Origin: Elmis aenea
Taxonomy: Eukaryota > Arthropoda > Insecta > Coleoptera > Elmidae
Assembly: GCA_947652605.1 (NCBI GenBank)
Contig: OX393576.1
Location: 18,564,575 to 18,628,574, forward strand
Reading direction: 5' to 3'
DNA: 64,000 nt
Of the stretch, positions 39,301-51,300 are shown piece after piece. The number at the start of each line of letters is the position of its first letter. Position 1 is the first letter of the stretch. The notes beneath the pieces are model-generated. The model did no database searches, was not told where the DNA came from, and saw only the letters and a list, made by a program, of their open reading frames with translations. Made by a program: the position numbers and the translations under genes.

Positions 39301-42300
39301 AGTAGCGAAGATGACGAACAATTCACTGAAGAGGATAGCCACTGTCCAAGCGAAGATCCTGAGTCACCAGCGACATCGGAGGACCCTGAGCGGCCCGAGG
39401 ACGTGCCGAAGTTCAGGAGGGCCGAGTTGTGGGATTGGGTTCTGATGGATCCGTTAGAGGGCGACAGGGAGTGCGACGTGTGGTGTGTGGCCTGGGGTGT
39501 TGTAAGTGAGGTTAGAAAGAACCACGTGTGCGGTGTACGGAAGTGTAAAGGATTAAAGTTGTAAAAGTTGCTTAGCTATTAATAAAACATTGTTGAGAGG
39601 TTAGAGAGAACCACGTGTGCGGTGTACGGAAGTGTAAAGGATTAAAGTTGTAAAAGTTGCTTAGCTATTAATAAAACATTGTTGAGAGGTTAAAAAAGAA
39701 CCACGTGTGCGGTGTACGGAAGTGTAAAGGATTAAAGTTGTAAAAGTTGCTTAGCTATTAATAAAACATTGTTTCAAAGTTATTTGTCGATCTAACCCTA
39801 GATAAATCCCACATGTATTTTTTTAAGTGTCGAACAATAGCGTATGTATTCACTGTCATTTTGTTAAAAAAAAAAAACGGCCCGTCAGCTACTTTCAGAT
39901 CGAGCATTCGGCCCTCATGCAATTTGAGTTTGAGACCACTGCTTTAAACATTAATAAGAGAATACTACAGTATTAAATAGAAGGCCCTAAAGAAAAAAAT
40001 TTATATGAAAGACCCCTTGTGATTTTCGATAAGAAATCACCTCCCGAGTGTTTTCGCATTATTTAAGAAACACCCTGTATATTATAATTTATGTATCGTT
40101 ATATAACGTTATATAATATAACAATTCATTTTTTTAATGTTATTTATAACGTTATGTAACGAAAACAAATAATAAATAACGTTATTCAATAACGTAACGA
40201 TTTAAAACGTTATTCCATCCCTGAGCACAACACAACTCAACAGTCCTACACCTAACAGTAGAAGGACTCATGACTAAATAATAATATTGTAAAAGTATTT
40301 TGAAAGAAAACGTTGATACATGATTACAATTTTTTTGAACGATTCTAATTTTTGAGAAATGAAGCAAAGTTATAACAACTTGTTACAATAAATGTTCAAT
40401 ATTTAAGTACAGTGAAGGCTGGTTATGTTATCATGCGCCTTTTGTCTGTATATCTTTAGAATCGTCGAAAAAAAATTAGAGTTGTTAATTAAAGTCCATA
40501 ATTACTATTAAACACTTTAAATAGTATTTTGTGTAATTTAAAAAAATAAAGAACGGATAATTTTTAGAATCGTCCAAATTGCAATGTTCGTTTGTAGCAA
40601 AAAAAAAAAACATCGTAAAATACAATAACACAGATGCACTTGTCTCAAAAAAGTTGCTTTAGCGACTTAAAACATTTTCGCCAACTATAGTTGTTATCGA
40701 AATACCCACAATTATTTCGAATTTGGAACATACTAAACATATGATTTTTGCTACGTATGTTTAAAAAAACTTCTTTAAAAATAAATTTATAAAATGACAG
40801 AAGTACTACTCATGTGCTTGATAGCATTATGATTAAAAAAAAAAAAATAATAATAAAAAAATATTCTCAAAAAGTATTCATCTCTTCTTAAATTTTAATG
40901 TGCTATTGAGTTTCTTTTTAAAGCTTTTTTCTATAGTGTGTATTGTTATAAGTATAAATAAACTACCTTTATTTTATTATAAATATTGTTGATTACAAAT
41001 AAAACTGTGCAAAGTGGATATATTTTAAAATCAATTTTTTTTTGCAACGAATATTATTCAATTAATCATTGTATTATTTAATTATTGTTCAATCCAATAT
41101 GATTTACGCGTAATTTTTTTTTAGCCGAGGGCACTCAAACGTGTTAGGACGGCCCTGGGAGCAGCAGCTTAAACTTTTTATACACACAAATATATTATGT
41201 ATAAGCACCTACACACAAAATACAGGGATGCGCAAAAGTATGGAAACAAACAAATATCTAGAACACCATTAAAAATATTCAATGAAATTTGGTATTTGAC
41301 CGTTATCGTATATTCCGGATTCGATAAAAATATTGAGGTTGTGATACGACTTCCGGTTCAACCGGAAACGGACTCAAACTTTGAAATTTTAAATAGAACA
41401 CCCTGTATATTTTTATATTTTTGGATTCCTCTTTAAATTTACTTCAAAAAATGTTTGAGGTTGTATAAGTCGACCGTTTTCGTTAAAATCACATTTTTAT
41501 GAAAATTTTGAGCTATACAGCATTGTTAAAAAATTTCAACATTTAAGAACTTTGAAATTGCAAGTAATTTTTTTTTAAAGTTTATGTTGACAATAAGCTT
41601 ACTAACACTTTGCACAACGTACATTTAAAAAATATTATACAGGGCGTTTTTTACACTTGTTTAAACTTGTACAACTTTAAACATCGATAACTCATTTTTC
41701 TTAAATACAACACCCTGTATATTTTTACACATTCTTATAGAAAATTTAATTCTCCTTCGAAAACATAAAGGCTGTTTTTCACCTAAAACTGATATTTTCC
41801 GAGATATCGCGATTTTATTGTTAATTATTAGGGCAACGTAATATTTTCAAGTAGGCTATGAAGGAAGACAGTGTTAATTTAAACAATTGAAAGAAAAAAA
41901 AAAAAGAAGAAACTTATAAATTTATCTTTTCCGTACAAATTTTTGACATTTTTGTTAACGAATTTTACCATTATTACTTTTGAATTAAGATTTTTTTAAA
42001 TTATTTATGCATTTTTTTTGTTGGACCAGTGTGATGACAAATACTAAATCCTATAAACTATTTTTTGCGTGTTTGCAATACGACTTTTGGTTTAACCGAC
42101 CCAACCCTAACCTTTTTTTAAATTTAAACACAAGGCAGGTCAGTTATTATTTTTTTTAATCAGCGTTTTTTTTTTCGCGTACCTAATACTTTATCTATTG
42201 GTTTTATTATGACTTTGTAAACGATCAAACTCAATTGTATGAACAATATTTTGGCCCTGATAAGGACCGATTAATTTTTGCCAAGTCGTGTGATACGAAG

Positions 42301-45300
42301 CGCTCAACGTTTCTTCTCGGTCTTCTTGGGCAAGAGGACGCAGAACAGAAAATATTGCGAATTTATAAAAATTAACAAAATAGGGAATACAAAAATTTAA
42401 TGGATACGATGCTCGAAATGACCACCATTTACTTCTTGGCAGTAGGCTAACCTATGCCGAAATTCCGTAAGAATGTTTAAAACCACATCTGGCGAGATTC
42501 TTCCAAGTTCTTTTGTTATTCGGTTTCTCAGTTCGCCTAAATCACCAAGTGGGTGTGCATAAACATAGATTTTAAATGTCCCCAAAAAAAGAAAGCTAAT
42601 GGAGTTAAATTCGTTAACAAAAATGTCAAAAATTTGTACGAAAAAGATAAATTTATAAGTTTCTTCTTTTTGTTTTCTTTCAATTGTTTAAATTAACACT
42701 GTCTTCCTTCATAGCCTACTTGAAAATATTACGTTGCCCTAATAATTAAGAATAAAATCGCGATATCTCGGAAAATATCAGTTTTAGGTGAAAAACAGCC
42801 TTTATGTTTTCGAAGGAGAATTAAATTTTCTATAAGAATGTGTAAAAATATACAGGGTGTTGTATTTAAGAAAAATGAGTTATCGATGTTTAAAGTTGTA
42901 CAAGTTTAAACAAGCGTAAAAAACGCCCTGTATAATATTTTTTAAATGTACGTTGTGCAAAGTGTTAGTAAGCTTATTTTCAACATAAACTTAAAAAAAA
43001 AATTACTTGCAATTTCAAAGTTCTTAAATGTTGAAATTTTTTAACAATGCTGTATAGCTCAAAATTTTCATAAAAATGTGATTTTAACGAAAACGGTCGA
43101 CTTAAGCCCCATACAACCTCAAACATTTTTTGAAGTAAATTTAAAGAGAAATCCAAAAATATAAAAATATACAGGGTGTTCCATTTAAAATTTCAAAGTT
43201 TGAGTCCGTTTCCGGTTGAACCGGAAGTCGTATCACAACCTCAATATTTTTATCGAATCCGGAATATACGATAACGGTCAAATACCAAATTTCATTGAAA
43301 TATTTTTAATGGTGTTCTAGAAATTTGTTTGTTTCCATACTTTTGCGCATCCCTGTATAAGTTAGTTGGTGACCAATGACCATATCAGCTTTATACGACC
43401 CCCTAAATAATTTGTTAATGGTTTTGTAATGGTACAAATATGCAACACTATTTAAATCATTAACACATCACTTAATAGAATACAGTTCACTTTAGTTCAG
43501 TTATTTTATATTTTTGCAAAATAAATGGAATTTGCAATAAAATCTGTAACAAACACTTTTAAATGATTCATAAAAGGTTGTCGTTCGAGATACGCTGATT
43601 TGGAATGCATTGATGTTAGATGATAGGTAGAATAATTCTAATTGACTTACTGAAGGTAATATGTGATTTTGTTGTAGTTTATTCCATCGGCATCTGTTGC
43701 TATAATAGTTGCTATTGGAGTACCACTAGCCGCCTGTTCAGTAACAAATTTCGTTGAATTCAGTGTGTCAAAAGTAAAAACAGGAGCATTGTCATTAACA
43801 TCATCTATACCAATAGTGACAAATACTGCAACCAGAATTGGTTATATGGTAATAAGTAATTTTTATATTTTAAAACATATGGTTTTTTAGTCCTGAATCT
43901 TACCTTCAGTTTTAGGCTCTCCTTCGTTTTGATTTTTGTCAGTTACTATTAGATTGATGTATAAAGTATCGAAATTTTCATAATCTATAATTCCGTTTCC
44001 GCTGGTTTGATTTGTAGATAATACTGCAGTTGCACCTTTCCTACTTTGTTCTGTTTCTATTATGATACAACTAAAAAAATGGTTTAGTAATTAGTATGGT
44101 CATAAATGATATTTTTGCTTCTACACTGCTACACATACAGGGCCGGATTTACACAATAAGCTAGACAAGATTTAGCTTAGGGCATTTCATTTGAAAGGGC
44201 CTCACAAATATGGTTTATAATAAATTATGCTATAAAATTTTTATTAAAATATCATAACAGTATTTATGTAACTCTCCAAAAAATTAATTACAAATCTCTC
44301 GTACAATAAAGCTACAAACTCCAAAAGGGCCCCAAAAAAACTTAAACTTAGTGCCTCACTCGTCTTAAATTCAATGATCCAGAAATAATGGAAAAAATTA
44401 GAAATGGTTTACTACGACACCACGAGTGCCGTACTAAATAGAGACATATAAATTGTGTATTGTTTGAACGACATATATTTAACGGTCGAAACTCGCAATT
44501 TTTATATAATTCGTTAAAATTAATTAAAACGTCAGATGATTAACTGTACTCACAATGGAATCCAAAGAAACTCGAGCGTTTAAAAACTACGTGTTAGGCG
44601 CTTTGTCTGAGGTGAATTCAAAAGTTTCTGAAGCTATTCACAAAACATTTTTAATAATGGCATTCACTAACACTTTACTTTTTTTAATATTTATTTATTC
44701 ATAAGCCCTTCGACTGTTAGGTGTAGGACTGTTGAGTTGTGTTGTTCTGACTTTTTTCCATGTTTTTCTGTCTTGTGCTAGATTTTTGATATTTCTATCC
44801 GTTGCTGTTGTTTTTACTTCGTCTTGTCAGCTTTTTCTCGGTCTATCTTTTATTCCCGTGGCCTTGCTTTATATGCTTTTCTGGTTAACCTTACTTCTTT
44901 CATTCTATAAATGTGACCCAACCATTCCAGCTGTCTTTCTTGTGTTTTTGTTTTAACTTTTAACTGATTTCATCTTTAATTGTGCTTTTTATGTTTTTAT
45001 TATTTCTGATTCGATCTTATTTGGTTTTTCCTTGGATTTTTCTTAGAAACCCCATTTATGGCATTCACACCTACCATTTTTGTTTGTGAGTGTCCACGTT
45101 TCATTTCCGTATAAAAGTGCCGGAGTTACTACCTTTTTTACCACTTCCACTTTTGTTCGTTTTCGAACTTTTTTATTTCCAAAAAATGTTTCTTCTTAAA
45201 CTGTTGGATATCCTTTCTACATTTCCTGTTCTTTCGCGTATTTTCTTGTCAATCCCTTCATTTTTTCTATGATCACTCCTTAACATTTGAAGCTATCTAT

Positions 45301-48300
45301 CTGTTCCAACCTAAGCCCATCTAAAGTGATGTTATGCTCTTTTTTCTCTGTTGTAACGATCATAGGTTTAGTTTTATCTGTATTTTTTTAATATTGATTT
45401 TTCCCAATGCTTGGTTCAAAGTTTCTAAATTATGTTGTAGGTTCTTTTCTGTTTCCGCGAACATTAGCTTAGTTATGTTTATTATTTCCATTTTCCAGTG
45501 AGGTCCTAGGTGAAATGTCGCATTTATTGTTTTATTTCTTTAATTACACCTATAGCGACTGCAAATAATTATGGACTGAACACGCATACTTGTTTTAAGC
45601 CCTCTTTTGGTTTAAACTCTACCTATTCTTCATTCTGGGTTCTTACAGTATTTACAGTTTTTTTAATACATCTCTTTTATTGTCGATTATTTCTATTTAT
45701 ATATGTATACTCCCTTCCTTTTTAGGCCCCTCCATACGTCTTTTCTTTTGATTCTATCGAATGCCTTTTCCAAGTCTATAAAACATAAATGCATTTCCTT
45801 GTTTTTTGTTAAGCTATATTCATTTTTAATCATCAAAATATTTTTCTTCACTCACACAACTTAAAAATTAATCAAGTAAAAAAGTGGTCCAACAAAAATT
45901 ACGTGTAATATTTAATTTCAAATATGTTCAAAGTTTCTTTTAGCAATAATACACATCATAATTCTCACTTTCCCCTCCTATAAACCTTCCAACCGATCAC
46001 GTTTTGGAATAATTGCAAAATAATCTTAAACGGCAGTATCAATCTTTTCCTCAGATAAAAACTTTTTACCCTGCAAGTTTCTTTTAGGTCTAAAAATAAT
46101 CAAAAGGCGCGAGTCAGGTGAGCACGGTAGGTGTTCTATCACTTTTATCCCTTTTCAGCTAAACACTGAAGAGTTGAAGCTGCCGTATGAAAAAATGCTT
46201 TATCGTGATGGATTTTTAAAACTTCTCTGAAACTCTACTGAATAAATACTTCAGGTGATCATTTTTTTTTGTGTACCATTTTGCTGTAACTGTTTGCTAT
46301 GCATCTATCTTAATTGCATTGAGCAGGCCCGTTTTTCTAAAGAAACTGCTTGCATTTGTTTTTTTTTTCATTGTTCGCTGTTTTTTGGTCATTAGCGGAG
46401 TTTGCTGATCCTCAATCCATACACGATTCTCTTGGCGGGTAGGTACATCGAAAAAAGGCATGTAAGTTTCGTTGCCTGTAAGCATTTTGGAAGAAAATTG
46501 GCGTCCGCCATTATTAAGAAGGTTCAAGGTTTGATGACAAATTTTTACGCTGTTTTTTTGGAGCTCAGAGGGCTGATGAGGCACAAACAACATACTTTTT
46601 TTTTAAAATGTAGAATTGTTATAACAGCTAAGTATTCCCCGAGAGGTGGCTTTATTGTCAACTTAATTTTTTTTAACAGCAGCATTTTTTTTTCGCTTAG
46701 CGCTGTAGGAGAACGTTCTGTCCTTTTTTGATGCTGGACAAAACTCCTTTGTGTTCAAATTCATTATACTAGCGGTAAATTATAGCCAAGGAAGGCGAAT
46801 GTCCACTTAGAATCTAATCCTTCGTTGCACTCATAAGCGCTTAAACTCTTTTTAAATCGTTATAAATTTTAATTCAAAAAACTCGCTGGTTAAATCAATA
46901 TTATTATTACTTAAGAAATGATGAAACTAGGTCCCAATCAAATTAAATTCAACAATTAAACTTCCTAGAACAGGTAAAAATCCAAATAATGTGAAGGTGC
47001 GGATTTTGGTTTACACGGTCTACTAGTTTTTTTTTTTTAATATTTAATAAATTCATCTTGGCCCTCATGTATGTAGGTAGCATGAAGAAGATTTCTCGTA
47101 CTCAACTAAATTTCACGAGTTGAAATTGCGAAATATAAAAAAGCGTTGTTGTGCAATAAAATGACAAGGATTTCTTTTTATCGATTTCTGTACTTAAAAC
47201 ACTAACGTGGCAACCACGGCGTTATTTAGAGACGGTTTGTACATTTTGTAAGAGTTCATAATAAATTTTCCAATATACACACGTTTTTGTTTTTGTCATT
47301 GATGTGGTCGATTAATTTAAATCTATCCACGATTTTTTTTTGCATCAAGAATTATCGAAATGGTTACAATTATTTTATCGCTCATTATTTTCCACAACAA
47401 AGTTTTTTTTAATGTCATGCCAGAGTTTAATTCGAGTGTTGCGACGCAGGTCACTATTGCGTTCTGAAATTTCACATACTAAATTTTTTTCTGAATTTTA
47501 CCTATACGAATTTCAATGAATGTTTGATCCATTTCAAGTTTATTTGCAACTTTTATTGTTAGTAACACATCTTGTTTCTCTGACAACGTAAATTATCGCT
47601 TCTAGTGCTGGAAAATTATGCATATACTTACAACTTATAGAGTTGTTCATTGACTAAGCCTCCGTATTTAGTAGCACGAGATTTATCCCAATCAATGCTA
47701 AAATCCAAATCGGCGGTCAGGTCACTATCTGTTGCAGTTATGTCTCTGCTAATTTCTCCATCAGCAAAGTTTTCTTTTATGCGTATTTGTTGTGTAGGCT
47801 TAAAACGTAACACACAACTGTAGAAATGAAAATAAAACGTAAATTAGGTAAAATTAAGTAAAAACTTACAACTGTTATAGTGGGTGTTTCATCATTTATA
47901 TCATTAACGGTTATGACAAGCTGAGTGTACGTATTATGAACAGTATCGTTGGCTAGGATTTGCACCATAACTTCAGATTGTTTTTCAAAATCAAAGGCTT
48001 TGTCTTTCTTTGTTTTTATATTACCCTGATCATCAATGGAAAGAATGCTCTCAGCTGCGCTTCCAACTATGCTGTATCTAAAATAAAAATTGAGTTACCT
48101 AACAACAGACCTGAATATTGCTCAAGTATATTACGTAGATCACTTATTTAGTAAAGAGCGCAGTTTTGCAAAAAAAACACGTCGCTTCGTACATAGAACT
48201 AACTATACGAGGGAGTATTGATAATAGTCAGCCTTGGTCATATCTAATAAACAAAAGCGGATGTCGTTACCATGGAAACAAGTACAAACTTTGACAAGTA

Positions 48301-51300
48301 CAAGTGTAATTGTAAAGTGATTAATGGTGCTATTCTGTACCGATTCGATGTAACGGAATAACGTTATAGAAAATGTAGCTTATAGCGCACTGTAAGGTCC
48401 GGACTTACAGCGGCAACATAAATAGCTATTCTGTACCGCACGCTATATGTAACAGTACAAAAGATCTACTCTTACAGTGGAATTAACCTAAAGAACACTT
48501 GAAACGTCAACTAATTGTTTGAACGTTGTAGGTTATGTCAATTGATGTTGCTATTTTGCAAATAATTAATTCTTTTACGTTCACATTGGGTAGAATTAAC
48601 GGGCGTTGGCGCGTTGGCGCCGCGTAATGGTCAAAATGAATCGTTTTATATTGGAATATTTTATGGTGCATGTTTACTTATATTATTTTTTACTCAAAAA
48701 CTGTAGGTTTTACGAAAAACACTATTAATTAAAAAAAGTTTCTAAATAAAGCAAGCTTTCAAAAAAGAATTCTTTATTTGCAAAATTTCAACCCACCACA
48801 AAGTTCTGATAAAAAAACCAACAGGGGTCGCACTTTTCAGCCCCCTGTGGGGGTGGGAGATGATTAAAAATATTACTGTGAGAAACCTTTTAATAAGTAT
48901 TAAACATCTACCAAATATCATTTCTCTACATTGATCCAAATTTGAGAAATAAAGTAAAAACCTAATTTTACCGCTTCCCTTTAGGGAGGTGTAACTCCGA
49001 AAGGAGACGTCTAAGAAAAAAAAAATGCATAAAAGACCTCCCTTAATTGTCGATAAGGAATCACCTCCGGAATGTTTTCGCAATATTTAACAAACACCCT
49101 GTATAATAATACTAGTCTAGTATTTCTACAAGAGCTTCTTCATAAAAAAATATAGATAATTTTTAGTTAAAATTATTCAGGGATCAATTAATTGCTCTTA
49201 AAAATTACAGCATTTTGAAATACATTTACTTTTTTTTAAACCTGCATAAACCCATGAATAACATACACAAATGAAACAGATGACATATCCCTGATCAATA
49301 ATATTTTCGTTTTTTAAATTATTAATTATATCAAATTATGTATACTCATCTAGCATTTCTATAAGAGATTCTTTATTATAGGGATGAGTAATGTGTAATT
49401 ACTTAATTAGTATTATTTTTATGAATCAACCAATCACTCAAATAATTCAAGCATTTTAAATCACATTTACTTATTATTTTTTTAACATGACTAGCAAGAG
49501 AACCTCACTTGGTGGTACTATCGGTTGATGGGACTAAAATTTTCCGAAAGAAGATCGTGAATGAAGAAGAGTACCAACTTTTTTGGCCCCGGAAACTCAA
49601 AACTTACCGTTGAAACTCAATTTTTATATTCAAAAATTGCACGAAATGGGTTAAACACCAGGTTTAAATGAACTCTGTAATTTTAAATGGAACGGCCAGT
49701 ATATTTTTACATTTTTGGGAAGAGAAAGATATTTTGAGTACAATAGCATCATTGTGGTTAATTTTAATAACCTAAAATAGCCAGAGTTCATTTACACCTG
49801 GTATTGCAGATTTTCTTAAATTTGGATTTGGTGCCAAAAAAATTAAAAAAATTATTTTTATTTACGAATTCTTACTTTTAAAGAGAAAACTTGGATTTTG
49901 TTAATAAAACATAAAAGCATTATGATTTAACAATAACTATTTACAAGTTTATGTGACGATTTGCCGCTATGCACCCTGCTACAGCCACGCTACAGCCAAG
50001 TATTTGCGTCTATAAGACTTATAGAAAATGTAAGCAAATTTACAGAGCGCTGTAAGCTACAGCGGCATACGGAATCGCAAATATGCTATAGTACTGTAAC
50101 TGCTTATAGTTACAGCGTTACAGTGCTTATAGAACCTTGCAGAATAGCACCATAAAAGTCCAGTCGTTTTTAAATCGTGATTTTTCATGTGGCATTAAAA
50201 TTTGAATTTTGACAAATTTAGTACCGTTCAGTGAACAAAAGTCTGTTTTTGATGGAATTATCCGTTAAGTAAATTTATTTTGACACTTTAACAACATTAG
50301 GAGATAGGAGATCCTTTCTATTCTACACTAAAAAAAAAACTGCGTTGTGGCACTCAATCGGAGTAAAAAAAAAAATTGTAGACGAGCAGAGGATTGGAAT
50401 ACCTATTTCTAACTTATGTAGGTGGTGTCCATGATTTTATCTTGGTAGGTACAAGAATCGATTTAAAACGAATATTAGATACTATGAACATCTCATATGA
50501 ACGCGCATTTCGTATTTTTCATAATAAATTGGGTATGAAGTATATCAGCAAAATTGTAATTGATACACAAATACCTAGAAGCTGATCAGAAGCGAGAGGG
50601 GTGCAACATCCAAATTAATATGCAGCCAATTTGAAAATGGAACGCTACACTTTTTGGCTGCACTGCTTATTTTATAAAAAAAAAACATTATTTAATAAAT
50701 AGATTCATAATAAATATATTGATGCGAGTTTATTAAGTTTGTATAAGTAGTTACCAGATAAAGCTTTTAGTGGGTCAAAAAAGGATGCATGGTCTAAAAC
50801 TAATTTTAAGATGAAAAAATAAAAATTGGAATTTTAACGTCAAATTTTACATTTGATTTTATTTTTATATCTACTTTTAATTCTTTTTTTTGCAACTCGT
50901 CAAATAAGGGCACTTTGCTCTTGCGAATATTTCTGAAATCGCTAAAATCTAGTGTCGTTTGAATTTTTATAAAGATTTTTTCACCTTAAAATTAGTTTGA
51001 GGTAATGCACCAACCTTTACCAAAAATTAAAAAAATATACATATAATAAAAAACTTTTCCATTTGTTGCATACTCTTTGAATGACGCTGTATAGAAAATA
51101 TAAAAAATAAATTAGTTGTGAAAAGGAAAACTAGTCAAGTTTTTTTATAAAAAATCAAAAACCTTTTTTAATATTTAAATCAATAATTTTTTATTTTTTA
51201 AAATAAAAATCAAATTTTGCCTAATCCTGGCTTCATAACCTGCATGCCAGAGCCGGTCTTTCTTCCCAGTCCGTCACTGCGTGACTGGAATGTTTCGTAT

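Larger units (their letters stand above)
36671..39813 (+). mobile_element. Complete LTR retroelement, non-autonomous gag-pro type, identical LTRs
   Basis: 386-bp LTRs at 36671-37056 and 39428-39813 start TGTGGGATT and end AATCCCACA. They look identical base for base, and a 4-bp target duplication TGTA flanks them. The primer-binding site TGGGGGCTCGTCCGGGAT at 37061-37078 matches the 3' end expected of tRNA-Pro. One ORF spans the interior. A purine-rich stretch GGAGGGCCGAG precedes the 3' LTR. The zinc knuckles, protease and GPY/F module suggest Gypsy/Metaviridae ancestry, but the reverse transcriptase, RNase H and integrase core are absent. The identity of the LTRs means the insertion is very recent. 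Confidence 0.95.
36101..40223. mobile_element. hAT element (CAGGGATGGAA ends) containing an LTR retroelement
   Basis: Ends CAGGGATGGAAAACGTAACG and CGTTATTCCATCCCTG are flanked by a perfect 8-bp duplication, AGCACAAC. The element's own sequence is about 1 kb, rich in AACGTTAT/ATAACGTT motifs near both ends. It holds the LTR element at 36671-39813 and, on the right, a foldback fragment (39984-40077) and a decayed hAT end near 39880-39950. The LINE resumes after the duplication (40232-40280, TCCTACACCTAACAGTAGAA). Confidence 0.88.

Noticed and set aside
36671..39813. Element considered as an endogenous retrovirus with env
   Set aside because: There is no env-like ORF, signal peptide or transmembrane segment; only gag, protease, a charged domain and a GPY/F tail are present.
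44732..45272. Plus-strand hydrophobic ORFs considered as membrane protein genes
   Set aside because: They are antisense to a LINE ORF2 remnant; the Phe/Leu richness comes from the Lys/Glu-rich opposite strand.
47799..47818. Upstream CAG as acceptor for the cadherin exon starting PTQQIRIKEN
   Set aside because: Using it after the GTT|GTAAGT donor shifts the frame and hits a stop; AAG|CCT keeps phase and gives the expected repeat start.
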